Source: Sphingomonas sp. FARSPH
GTDB taxonomy: Bacteria; Pseudomonadota; Alphaproteobacteria; Sphingomonadales; Sphingomonadaceae
Direction of reading: 5' to 3'
DNA length: 64,000 bases
Assembly (NCBI RefSeq): GCF_003355005.1
Contig: NZ_CP029985.1
Span: 1 to 64,000, forward strand
A program made the translations under genes and the position numbers. Under the pieces are notes generated by a model. The model saw only the letters and a program-made list of their open reading frames with translations, did no database searches and was not told the DNA's origin. Positions 32,617 through 42,300 of this stretch are shown piece after piece (within the stretch, counting starts at the first letter, position 1; every line of letters begins with the position of its first letter).

Positions 32617-34059
32617 GTGACGCACGAACCCGGTCCCACGCTTTGGCGCAACGCGCACGCCGATCGGTTCGCCGTCATCGTCGATGCCGATCGCTATTTC
32701 GCGGTCGCGCGCGAGGCGTTGTTGCAGGCCGAACGGCGGATCATGCTGATCGGATGGGATTTCGATGCGCGTATCCGGCTTGCGGAGAGCGGCCAGGCGA
32801 CGGAGGGGCCGGAGGCAATCGGGCAGTTCCTCTATTGGCTGGTCGAGCGCAATCCGGCGCTGGAGCTGTATTTGCTGCGCTGGGACATCGGCGCGCTGAA
32901 GGCGCTGTTCCGCGGCTTCACCGCCTTCACCGTGCTCAAATGGATGCGGCACCCGCGCATCCATGTGAAGCTGGACGGTCACCACCCGACGGGATCGTCG
33001 CACCACCAGAAGATCGTCGCGATCGACGACTGCCTCGCCTTTTGCGGCGGTATCGACATGACCGCGGAACGTTGGGACACGCGCGCACACCGCGACGACG
33101 ATCCCGGCCGGCAGACGCCCGCGGGCAAGCCCTACAAGCCGTGGCACGATGCGACGACCGCGATCACCGGCGAAGCCGCGGCGGCGCTGGGCGAACTGGC
33201 GCGCGACCGGTGGCGGGTGGCGACGGGGCACCGGCTGGAACCGGTCGCGGCGAAGGGGGCATGCTGGCCGCCGTCGCTGACGCCGCTGTGCGAGGATGTC
33301 GCGATCGGCATCGCGCGGACGCGGCCCGAAATGCCCGGCACCGTGGCGATCCACGAGGTCGAGGCGTTGTTTCTGGACCAGATCCGGCGGGCCCGGCGGC
33401 ATATCTATTGCGAGAGCCAGTATTTCGCGTCGCGCCGGATCGCGGAGGCGATCGCCGCGCGGCTGGACGAGGTGGACGGGCCGGAGATCGTCATCGTCAA
33501 CCCGGAGACGGCGCAAGGCTGGCTCGAACCGCTGGCGATGGATACCGCGCGGGCGCGGCTGGTCGAGGCATTGCGGCGGCGCGACCGGCACGGGCGGCTG
33601 CGTCTGTACCACCCCTATACGCGCGGCGGCGCGCCGATCTATTGCCATGCAAAGATCACGGTGGTCGACGATACCCAGCTGCGCATCGGATCGGCGAACA
33701 TCAACAACCGCTCGCTGCGGCTCGACACCGAATGCGACGTGGTACTGGACGCGGCGCAGAGCCCCGGCAAGGGGTTGGAGGCGGCGATCGCAGGCGCGCG
33801 CGACGACCTGATCGCCGAGCATCTGGACGTCGCGCCCGAGCGGGTGTCGGCGGTATTCGCGGAGACGGGTTCGCTGATCGAGACGATCGAGCGGCTGCGC
33901 GGGCCGGGACGTACGCTGAAACCCTATCGGATCCCCGATCTGCCCGCGGTCGAGAAATGGCTGGCGGACAATGAGGTGCTCGATCCGGAAGGACCGGCGG
34001 AGATGTTCGAGCCGCTGGTCAAGCGCGGGCTGTTCCGCGGGCGGCTGACGCGGGGCTAA
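32617..34059 (+). CDS. Phospholipase D / cardiolipin synthase-like protein
   Basis: A 480-residue protein with two HKD half-sites: HHQKIVAIDD (H130, K132, D137) with GGIDMTAERWDT downstream, and YCHAKITVVDDTQLRIGSANINNRS near 343-367. Both HxKxxxxD motifs are intact, so one bilobal active site forms a phosphohistidine intermediate. No signal peptide or membrane helix is apparent. It could hydrolyse or transphosphatidylate phospholipids. The start is the GTG at 32617, since no in-frame ATG precedes the first beta strand. The surrounding genes give no functional hint; the stop codon overlaps the convergent deaminase gene. Confidence 0.87.
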   Translation: MTHEPGPTLWRNAHADRFAVIVDADRYFAVAREALLQAERRIMLIGWDFDARIRLAESGQATEGPEAIGQFLYWLVERNPALELYLLRWDIGALKALFRGFTAFTVLKWMRHPRIHVKLDGHHPTGSSHHQKIVAIDDCLAFCGGIDMTAERWDTRAHRDDDPGRQTPAGKPYKPWHDATTAITGEAAAALGELARDRWRVATGHRLEPVAAKGACWPPSLTPLCEDVAIGIARTRPEMPGTVAIHEVEALFLDQIRRARRHIYCESQYFASRRIAEAIAARLDEVDGPEIVIVNPETAQGWLEPLAMDTARARLVEALRRRDRHGRLRLYHPYTRGGAPIYCHAKITVVDDTQLRIGSANINNRSLRLDTECDVVLDAAQSPGKGLEAAIAGARDDLIAEHLDVAPERVSAVFAETGSLIETIERLRGPGRTLKPYRIPDLPAVEKWLADNEVLDPEGPAEMFEPLVKRGLFRGRLTRG

Positions 34060-34547
34060 AGGTTCGCCTGTTCCTCTTCGGACAGGTCGGCGTCGGGGGG
34101 ATAATAGAGCTGCGCGCATTCGTCGCGCAGCACGCCGCCCTCGATGACGATGTCGTCGCGATAGGCGTCGGCGATGAACGACAACGTGTCGACATGTCGC
34201 GCCTCGAAATACATCGGATGGACTTCGTCGCGCCCCGCGCCGTAGACGACGCGGCCGACCTTCGACCAGATCGACGCCATCGTGCACATGCCGCATGGCT
34301 GCAGCGTCGAATAGAGCGTCGCGCCGCGCAGTTCGAGCTCGCCCGTCGCCTCGCACGCGCGGCGGATCGCCATCATCTCCGCATGCGCGGTGGCGTCGGG
34401 CAGTTCCTCGGTCTGGTTGCGCTCGCCGCCGATGATCCGCCCGTCGCGCACGATCACGCAGCCGAGCGGCGCGTCGGCGGGGTCGGAGCCCTTGGAGCGG
34501 GCGATGGCGATCGCCTCGCGCATCCAGCGTTCGTCGTCTGTCGTCAT
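34056..34547 (-). CDS. Nucleoside/guanine deaminase-like CDA fold protein
   Basis: A 163-residue cytidine-deaminase-fold enzyme. Zinc ligands are in ATAHAEMMAIRRA (H-A-E) and LQPCGMCTMASIWSKVGRVVYG (P-C-x-x-C). The C-terminal FEARHVDTLSFIADAYRDDI resembles guanine deaminase-type proteins rather than tRNA adenosine deaminase TadA. It probably deaminates a purine or pyrimidine base in salvage or detoxification. The ATG overlaps the stop of the ABC1 kinase gene by four bases (ATGA). Confidence 0.87.
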   Translation of the reverse strand: MTTDDERWMREAIAIARSKGSDPADAPLGCVIVRDGRIIGGERNQTEELPDATAHAEMMAIRRACEATGELELRGATLYSTLQPCGMCTMASIWSKVGRVVYGAGRDEVHPMYFEARHVDTLSFIADAYRDDIVIEGGVLRDECAQLYYPPDADLSEEEQANL

Positions 34548-35908
34548 GCCCCGCCAACGTCGCGCGCGCCGATCGGGTCCCGTCCGATCGCGGCGGCGGC
34601 GAGGCCGCGCACGTCGACCCGCGCTTTCAGCCGTGCGGCGAGCAGCGCGGTGCCGCTCACCTTGCGCTGGACGAACAGCGTCTCGACGTGCGGGACGTGC
34701 CACGTCGCGCGGTCGGCGATCATCGGTTTCGCTTCCTCGCGCAGGACGGGGACGAAGGCGCGGTCGCCGAAGTCGAAGGGGCCCGGGCGGTTGAGCGCAT
34801 CGTCGATCGCGGCGATCATCCGGTCGACCGCGGGACGGTGCGCGGCGGCGGCGGCGGCGCCCAGGAAGCCGGTTTCGACCGCGACGTCGCGGATGCGGTC
34901 CCGGTCGCGCGCCAGCCCCGCCTCGATCAGCCGGCGATAGGCGGCGGACGTATCGGCGGCGACGTCGCGCGCCGCGCCGAAATCGAGCAGCACGAGCGCG
35001 CCCGTATCCGGTTGCCAACGGTAATTGGCGAAGTTCGGATCGGTCTGCATCACGCCGAAATCGAACAGTTCGCGCAGCACGAGCGTGACGAGCGCGGTCA
35101 TCGCGGCGTCGCGGGCGGGCTGGTCCGCCTCCGCCAGCGCCTCGATCGGGCGGCCCTCGACGAAATCCATCGCGAGCACGCGGCGCGTCGTCAGCGCGGG
35201 CTCCAGCGCGGGCACGATGTAGCGCGCGTCTCCCGACAGGCGGTCGCGATAGCGGCGCATCTGCTCGCCCTCGCGAAGGTAATCCGCCTCCTCCGCCAGC
35301 TGGCGCTTGGCCTCGGCGAGCAGAGGGCGGATGTCGACACTGTCGGGCAGCAGGTTTGACACGCGCAGCAGCGTCGCGACATTGTCGACATCGGCGTCGA
35401 TGCTGTCGGCGACGCCGGGATATTGCACCTTGACCGCGAGCACGCGCCCGTCGGGCAGCGTCGCACGGTGGACCTGGCCGATCGAGGCGGCGGCAATCGG
35501 CGCGGCATCGAAATGGCGGAACCGGCGGCGCCAGTCTGCGCCCCACTCCTGCCGCAACACGCGGTCGAGCTGCGCGGGCGGCATGCGATAGGCCTGGTTG
35601 CGCAGGCGCGCGAGGATCGTCGCGAGCTCGGCGGGCAGCATGTCGCCCGCGTCCATCGAGATCATCTGGCCGAGCTTCATCGCCGCGCCGCGCAGGTGCG
35701 ACAATCGGTCCGCGACGCGCGCGGCGTTGGCGGGCGTCATCACGAGGTCGCTCATCCGCGGCCGTTCGCCCGCCGCGAGGCGCCGTGCGCCCTCCGCCAG
35801 CATGCCGCCCGCAACCCCGCCGGCGAGCCGGCCGAAACCGCCGAGGCGCGCCAGCCGCCCGCTCGGCACCGCGCGATGCCGCGCCTGATCGTCGCTTTCG
35901 TCGCTCAT
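34544..35908 (-). CDS. ABC1/UbiB-type atypical kinase
   Basis: A 454-residue member of the ADCK/UbiB family. The diagnostic KxGQ motif appears in MKLGQMISMDAGDMLPAEL near residue 78. The Ala-rich nucleotide loop equivalent is AAASIGQVHRATLPDGRVLAVKVQYPG. The catalytic-loop region is LFDFGVMQTDPNFANYRW, with VLLDFGAARD as the DFG. Family members support ubiquinone biosynthesis by ATPase activity rather than classical kinase action. The canonical ubiB neighbours ubiE/ubiJ are absent and there is no C-terminal membrane helix. It is therefore likely a second, UbiB-like paralogue. Coupled to the deaminase gene by ATGA overlap. Confidence 0.9.
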   Translation of the reverse strand: MSDESDDQARHRAVPSGRLARLGGFGRLAGGVAGGMLAEGARRLAAGERPRMSDLVMTPANAARVADRLSHLRGAAMKLGQMISMDAGDMLPAELATILARLRNQAYRMPPAQLDRVLRQEWGADWRRRFRHFDAAPIAAASIGQVHRATLPDGRVLAVKVQYPGVADSIDADVDNVATLLRVSNLLPDSVDIRPLLAEAKRQLAEEADYLREGEQMRRYRDRLSGDARYIVPALEPALTTRRVLAMDFVEGRPIEALAEADQPARDAAMTALVTLVLRELFDFGVMQTDPNFANYRWQPDTGALVLLDFGAARDVAADTSAAYRRLIEAGLARDRDRIRDVAVETGFLGAAAAAAHRPAVDRMIAAIDDALNRPGPFDFGDRAFVPVLREEAKPMIADRATWHVPHVETLFVQRKVSGTALLAARLKARVDVRGLAAAAIGRDPIGARDVGGA

Positions 35909-35970
35909 ACCCCGCCCAACGCGGCTGGCAGCGTCAGGGTCCGGCAGGCGTGCCGGTCAGGAGGGGCCGG

Positions 35971-37284
35971 TCAGGAGGGGCAGACGAGCATCACCGCGCT
36001 GCGATCGTCGGCGAAGCGCAGCTGGAAACCGTGGAGATCGGCGATCGCCTTGACCAGGCTGAGCCCCAGCCCCGCGCCGTCGCGATCGGTGCGCGCGCGG
36101 TAGAAACGCTGCGTGACGAGCGCGCGTTCGGCGGCGGGGATGCCGGGGCCGTCGTCCGCCACGGTGACCACCGCACCCTCCGGTGCAAGGGAGACAGAGA
36201 CGCGGACCGCGCCGCCCGCCGGCCCGAACTTCATCGCATTGTCGATGAGGTTGGCGACCGCCTCCATCAGCAGGCTGGCGTCGCCCTCCACCGGCGGGAC
36301 GGGCGCGATGGCGCAGGCGAGCGCGATGCCGCGATCCTCCGCCAGCGGGCGGTGGAGATCGCAGGCATCGTCGACGATCATCGCCAGATCGACCGGCGCG
36401 AAGCGGCTGCGGCGGGCATGATCCTCCAGCTCGCGCAGGCGCAACAGCGCGGCGACGATGCCGAGCAGCGCGTCGATCTGGACGAGCGCCTGATCCGCGA
36501 CGGCGGCGAAATCCTCGGCATCGGCGGCATCGCGCAAGCCGCGGTCGAGCCGCGCGCGCAACCGGGTGAGCGGCGTGCGCATCTGGTGCGCGATATCGTC
36601 GCCAATGCCGCGCATGTCCGCGATCAGCAGCTGCAACCGGTCGAGCATCGTGTTGATGTGCGCGCACAACATGCCGAAACTGTCGGGATGCGCGGGCACC
36701 GGCAGCCGCTGCGCGAGGTCGCCCGACATGATCCGCTCGGTCAGGCGGCGCACCGTGTCGACCTGGCGCGCGGCGCGGCGCCCGGCGACGAGGCCGAAGC
36801 CGAGCGCGAGGACGAGGCCCGGCACCAGCCCGAGCAGCAACGACCGCCAGACGAGGCGCAGCGCCTCCTCCGTATCGTCGAGGTCGACGCCGGCGAGCAG
36901 CCGCATGTCCGCCGACAGCGGGCAGACGGTGATCCGCGCCTGGTCGCTGTGCTTGCCGGGCAGCTCGGTCGGCGCGACGTCGGCGACGAACGAGGCGCCG
37001 CCGGGCACGACCGGCGGCAGGTGCGCGACATTGCCGGCGATCAGCGCACCCTTCGCATCGAACAGGCCGAGGAACCGGTCGCGGTGGATGTCGCGCGCCA
37101 GCTTCTCGCGCAGTTCCTCCGCGCGTTCGTCGGGCGGAGTGAGCCGGAAAAAGGTGCAGTCGTCGGCGAGCGCATGCTCGATCGCGCGGCGGTGGCTGCC
37201 GTTGGCGAGCATCCAGAAGGCGAGCGCGAGCACGATCGACTGGAGCACGAGCAGCGCGGCGAGCGCGCCGCCCCATCGCCACAT
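35971..37284 (-). CDS. Membrane sensor histidine kinase next to metal-efflux genes
   Basis: A 437-residue kinase from the ATG at 37284; a TTG at 37317 overlapping the regulator gene is possible. TM1 is at about 4-26 (WGGALAALLVLQSIVLALAFWML), with a sensor loop of about 110 residues and TM2 near 143-165. A HAMP domain follows. The H-box is DIAHQMRTPLTRLRARLDR, the N-box NLIDNAMKFGPAGG, and the G-boxes are ADDGPGIPAAE and GAGLGLSLVKAIADLH. The partner regulator gene lies directly upstream but is broken by a frameshift. Position opposite czcC/czcA suggests metal sensing, although the loop shows no obvious His/Met/Cys cluster. Confidence 0.92.
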   Translation of the reverse strand: MWRWGGALAALLVLQSIVLALAFWMLANGSHRRAIEHALADDCTFFRLTPPDERAEELREKLARDIHRDRFLGLFDAKGALIAGNVAHLPPVVPGGASFVADVAPTELPGKHSDQARITVCPLSADMRLLAGVDLDDTEEALRLVWRSLLLGLVPGLVLALGFGLVAGRRAARQVDTVRRLTERIMSGDLAQRLPVPAHPDSFGMLCAHINTMLDRLQLLIADMRGIGDDIAHQMRTPLTRLRARLDRGLRDAADAEDFAAVADQALVQIDALLGIVAALLRLRELEDHARRSRFAPVDLAMIVDDACDLHRPLAEDRGIALACAIAPVPPVEGDASLLMEAVANLIDNAMKFGPAGGAVRVSVSLAPEGAVVTVADDGPGIPAAERALVTQRFYRARTDRDGAGLGLSLVKAIADLHGFQLRFADDRSAVMLVCPS

Positions 37285-37300
37285 CGCCCGGCGGCGCGGA

Positions 37301-37998
37301 TCAGTGGGGAAGATCAAGGATATACCCCTGCCCGCGGACGTTGCGGATCAGCTGCGGCTCGCCCTCTGCATCGACCTTGCGGCGCAGGCGGCCGATGTGG
37401 ACGTCGACGACGTTGCTGTTCGGTTCGAACGTATAGCCCCAGACGTCCTGCAGCAGCATCGAGCGCGTGACGATCCGCCCCGGCCGGCGCGCGAGATAGT
37501 CGAGGAGCTTCAGTTCGCGCGGCAACAGGTCGAGCGGGCGGCCGCCGCGCGTCGCGCGCCCTTCGAGCAGGTCTAGGTCGAGCGGACCGGCGATGAGGCG
37601 GGTGTCGCGGCTTTCGTCCGGCGGCGCAGCAGCGCCTCGACCCGCGCGATCAGCTCGACCAGTGCGAACGGCTTGGGCAGATAATCGTCGCCGCCCGCAC
37701 GCAGGCCGCGGACGCGGTCGTCGAGGCTGCCGAGCGCGCTCAGCACCAGCGCCGGCGTGCGGCGCCCCTCGCCGCGCAGCGTTTCGATCAGCGCCAGCCC
37801 CTCGCCATCGGGCAATTGCCGGTCGACGATCATCAGGTCGATGCCGCCGGCGCGCGCGACCGCCGCCGCCTCGCCCAACGTGGCGCGATGCGTCACGCCG
37901 TGGCCCGCCGCGGCGAGCTCCAGCCGGATTTCGTCCGCGGTCACCGCGTCATCCTCGATCAACAGGATCTGCGTCATGCCATCGCGTGTCGTTCGCAA
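37301..37998 (-). pseudogene. OmpR-family response regulator gene split by a one-base frameshift
   Basis: Reading from 37998, an intact receiver domain is seen: QILLIEDDAVTADE, DLMIVDRQLPDGEG with the phospho-Asp, ALVLSALGSLDD and YLPKPFALVEL. The frame then hits TAG at 37575. The adjacent frame continues from about 37620 to 37301 with LIAGPLDLDLLEGRATRGG, LPRELKLLDYLARRPGRIVT, DVWGYTFEPNSNVVDVHIGR and GQGYILDLPH, a complete OmpR-type DNA-binding domain. Adding one base in the CCGG run near 37616-37622 restores a 232-residue protein of normal length. No other damage is visible. The lesion is either a sequencing/assembly slip or a very recent mutation. Confidence 0.87.
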
Positions 37999-38105
37999 CG
38001 GCTATGTACGTCAACCGACCAATCGAAACCTGAACGCGGTTTTAGTCGACGCTGCCGGATCGGCCCCGCTACGGCGAGGACGGGCGGGACGACGGAGACT
38101 TTTCT

Positions 38106-39365
38106 ATGCGGCTCGCCGCGCTTTCCTTTCTGCTCTGCGCCGCTCCCCCGGCGATCGCCCAGAATGCGCCAGCGGCGGCGGTCTCGCTCGATGCGCTGAC
38201 GCAGGACGTCATCGCACACAATCCCGAACGCCAGTTCTACCAGCGCCAGATCGAGGCGGCCGGCGTCGAGCGGCAGGCGGCGGGCCGCTGGGCCGATCCC
38301 GAAGCGGTGGTCGAATTCGGCCAGCGCCGTGCGAACGACATCACGTCGGGCGCGTTGACTGGCGAGGGTCTGACCTACGCCGTCTCCGTCGTTCAGCCGA
38401 TCGAGTTCGGCGGGCGCATCGCCTTGCGCCGCGCGATCGCGGAACGGCAGGTGGCGCTCGCCAAGATCGGGTTGCAGCAGTTCGACGCGACGCTGGCGGC
38501 GCGCGTGCGCTCGCTGGGCTATGGCCTGTTCGCGGCGGACGAGAAGGCGAATGCGGCGCGCACCGTCGCGGCGCGGATGCGCACGCTCGCCCGCGTCATC
38601 GTGTCGCGCGATCCCGCCGGCCCCGCGCCGCAGCTGGAGGCGCGGTCGCTGGAGGCAAGCGCGATCAGCGCGGAGCGCACCGCGGCGAGCGCGGACGCCG
38701 ACGCCAATTCGATCCTCTACGAATTGAACCAGCTGCGCGGCGCGCCCTTTGCGGCGCGCATCCGCATCGTGCGACCGGACATGAGCCTGCCCGTGCTGCC
38801 GTCGGGCACCGTGCTCGCGGCCAATGCCGCCGCGAACAATTTCGAGCTGAAGGCGCTGCGCGCGCAGTTCGAGCAGCAGGGCCTGCGCACCGACCTTGCC
38901 CGCAAGGCGCGCATCCCGACCGTGAGCGTCGGCCCCTATTACGACCACGCCCGGTCCGACATCCGCGAGACGAATTACGGTGTGCGCGTATCGACCACCA
39001 TCCCGCTATGGAACCGGCAGGCGGGCGACGTCGCGATCGAGGAGGGCAAGCAGGCACAGGCGAATGCGACGCTGATCAATGCCGAACGGCGGATCGCGCG
39101 CGACGTGTTCGACCAGGCCGCGCAATATGACGCCAAACGCGAGGCGCTGGCGAAATGGGACGGCCAGTCGGCGCGCGGCTTCGCCGCGGCGGCGGAGGAC
39201 GCCGACCGCAATTACCGCCTGGGCGCGATCCCGCTGACCACCTACACGCAGATGCAGCAAGCTTATGTCGAGGCGACGAACGCGGTGCTCGACACGCGGC
39301 GCGAGGCGATCGAGGCGTTGCTGCAGCTGCGCGCGCTCAACGGCGGCAATGCGCTGACCCGATGA
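38106..39365 (+). CDS. czcC: CzcC/CusC-type outer-membrane efflux protein
   Basis: A 419-residue TolC-fold protein with a signal peptide (MRLAALSFLLCAAPPAIAQ). Long Ala/Arg-rich helices follow, with the two internal repeats expected of the trimeric channel: segments starting SLDALTQDVIAHNPERQFYQRQIEAAG and, later, NNFELKALRAQFEQQGLRTDL. The C-terminus keeps the TYTQMQQAYVEATNAVLDTRREAIEALLQL pattern. With the RND pump encoded next it would expel divalent metal ions. The stop codon overlaps the czcA ATG by four bases. Confidence 0.87.
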   Translation: MRLAALSFLLCAAPPAIAQNAPAAAVSLDALTQDVIAHNPERQFYQRQIEAAGVERQAAGRWADPEAVVEFGQRRANDITSGALTGEGLTYAVSVVQPIEFGGRIALRRAIAERQVALAKIGLQQFDATLAARVRSLGYGLFAADEKANAARTVAARMRTLARVIVSRDPAGPAPQLEARSLEASAISAERTAASADADANSILYELNQLRGAPFAARIRIVRPDMSLPVLPSGTVLAANAAANNFELKALRAQFEQQGLRTDLARKARIPTVSVGPYYDHARSDIRETNYGVRVSTTIPLWNRQAGDVAIEEGKQAQANATLINAERRIARDVFDQAAQYDAKREALAKWDGQSARGFAAAAEDADRNYRLGAIPLTTYTQMQQAYVEATNAVLDTRREAIEALLQLRALNGGNALTR

Positions 39366-42300
39366 AAATCTGGCTCAACTGGGTCACGCATCATCGGCTC
39401 GCGGTGGCGCTGACGACCGCGATCGTCGCGGCGATCGGCCTGTGGTCGTTCGCCAATCTGCAGATCGATGCGATCCCCGACATCACCGGCGTGCAGGTGC
39501 AGATCAACACGCAGGTCCCGGCCCTCGCGCCCGAGGAGATCGAGCGGCTGGTGACGCTGCCGATCGAACGCGCGATGGGGGGTCAGGCGGGGCTCGACCA
39601 GACGCGGTCGCTGACCAAGACCGGGCTGAGCCAGGTGACCCTGTTGTACAAGGACGGCACCGATCAGTTGAAGGCGCGCCAGCTCGTCACCGAGCGATTG
39701 AACGCGGTGCGCGATCAATTGCCGCCGGGCAGCACGCCGCAACTCGCGCCGATCACCACCGGCCTCGGCGAAATCTATTACTACACGCTCGAATGGCGCC
39801 ATGTGCCGCCGGGGATGGATGCGCAGCGGCAGCTGATGGAGCTGTACGAGGCGCAGGAATATACCGTGCGCCCGATGCTGCGCGCCGTGGAAGGCGTCGC
39901 CGACGTCAATTCGAACGGCGGGCTGGAGGAACAGTTCGTCGTCGAACCCGATCCCGTGCGGCTGACGATGCATGGCGTCACCGCGGGCGAGCTGGCCGCC
40001 GCGGTTGCAAAGAACGTCGAGAATGCGGGCGGCGGCATCATCCGGCGCGGCCCCGAACGCTTCACGGTGCGCACCGACGCGCGCGTGATGAACGCGACTC
40101 AGATCGGCGCGATCCCGGTCAAGTTCGCCGCCGGCGTGCTGCCGCTGACCGTCCGCGACCTTGCCGACGTGGTGATCAGTTCCGCGCCGCGACAGGGCGC
40201 CGCGACGCAGAACGGACGCGAGACGGTGCTCGGCACCGTGATGATGCTGGTCGGCCAGAACAGCCGCGAGACCGCGGTCCGCGTCGAAAAAGCACTGCCG
40301 GGCATCCAGGCGGCGCTGCCCAAGGGCATGGTGATCGACCGCCAGTACAGCCGTGCCGATCTGGTCGAACGGACGATCCATACCGTCGAGCGCAACCTGG
40401 GCGAAGGCGCATTGCTGGTCGGCATCGTGCTGCTGCTCGTCATGGGCAATTGGCGCGCGGCGCTGATCGTCGCACTCGTCATCCCGCTCGCCTTCCTCGT
40501 CACCGTGTCGGGGATGCATGCGATCGGCCTGTCGGGCAATCTGATGAGCCTCGGCGCGCTCGATTTCGGGCTGATCGTCGACGGATCGATCGTGGTTGTC
40601 GAAAACAGCCTGCGCCTGCTCGCAGCGCGGCGGCGCGAGAAGGGCGAAGAGCTGGACGGCGAGGAGCGCCGGGCGACGATCGCGGAAGCGGCGCGTCTGG
40701 TCGCGCGGCCGACTTTCTTCGGCATCGCGATCATCGCGCTCGTCTACGTTCCCGTACTGAGCCTGGGCGGCGTCGAGGGCAAATTGTTCCAGCCGATGGC
40801 GCAGGCGGTGATGCTGGCGATCGGTGCGGGGCTGATCTGGACGTTCACGATCGTCCCCGCCCTGTCCGCCTGGCTGCTGCGCGCGCCGGCGCGGGAGAGC
40901 GACGAGGAAGAGAAGACGGGGTTCGTCGGCGTGGCGAACCGGGTCTACACCCCCGTGCTCGACCGCGCGCCGGCGCATCCGGCGATCCTGACGATCGCGG
41001 CGGCGGCGTTGCTGGTTGCGGCGTTTCTCGTCTTCAAGTCGCTGGGATCGCAATTCACGCCGCAGCTGGACGAGGGCGCGATCACCGCGATGGTCTATCG
41101 CCCGGTCGGCATGTCGCTGGAAGACAGCCTCGCGATCGAGCAGCGGACGGAAGTGGCGATCCGCCGCGCCTATCCGCAGGTGACGCACACCTTCTCGCGC
41201 ATCGGTACCAGCGAGGTCGCGACAGACCCGATGCCGCCGAACGAGAACGACCTGTACATCTTCTACGGCCCGCAAAAGGACTGGCCGACGGGCGACGGCG
41301 CGCCGAAGACGAAGCAGGATCTGATCGCGGGGATCGAGAAGGTCGCGCGCCAGGTCTACAAGGGCCAGAATTTCGAATTCGCGCAGCCGATCGAAATGCG
41401 TTTCAACGAGATGCTGGAGGGCGTGCGCGCGGACGTTTCGGTGAAGATCTACGGCGACGATTACGACGTCCTGGAAAAGGCCGCGGCGAAGGCGAAGGCG
41501 ATCCTGGAAAAGCTGCCCGGCACCGCAGGCGTCGAGTTCGAGACGGCGGGCCGGCCGAAGAGCATCGTCGTCGAGCTGGATCATGACGCGCTGCTGCGCC
41601 TGGGCCTCGGCACGCAGGAAGTGAACAACGCGATCCGCGACGCGCTGGCGGGTGCGGAGGTCGGCTTCATCCCGCATGGCCCCGCGCGCCACGCGATCGT
41701 CATCCGCATGCCCGAGGCGCTGCGCGCGGACCCGTCCGCGATCCTCGCCCTGCCGCTGCGCGTCGGCGAATATGGCATGGTGCCGCTCCAGCGCGTCGCA
41801 CGCCTGCGCCAGACGCGGATCGTCGAGCCGATCCTGCATGACGACGGCAATCGTCGCGCCGCGCTGATGGTCAATCTGTCGACGAGCGATCTTGCCGGCT
41901 ACGTCCAGCGCGCGCAGGCCGCGATCGACGGGCAGGTCAAATTACCGCCGGGCTATCGCATCGAATTCGGCGGTCAGTATCACCAGCTGGAAGCGGCGCA
42001 GAAGCGGCTCTCGATCGTCGTGCCCGCGGCACTGATCCTGATCTTCGCGCTCGTCTATGCCGCGCTTGGCAGCGTGCGCGAGGCGGCGATCGTCTACACC
42101 GGCATCCCCTTTGCCGTGACCGGCGGCGTGCTGGCGCTGTGGCTGCGCGGCATGCCGTTTTCGATCACCGCCGCGATCGGCTTTATCGCGCTGTCGGGGA
42201 TCGCGATGCTCAATGGTCTCGTGCTGATCGACCACATCAATTCCTTGCGCGATGGGCGCGAGGGCGACCCGTTGCCGCCCGACGAAGCGGTGCGGCAGGG

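Noticed and set aside
37301..37998. Programmed ribosomal frameshift in the response regulator
   Set aside because: The junction lacks a slippery heptamer, and regulators of this type are not known to use frameshifting; an indel is simpler.
39263..41839. Open 858-codon minus-strand frame antisense to czcA
   Set aside because: Low-complexity Asp/Arg/His composition and no family motif; it mirrors the codon bias of czcA.
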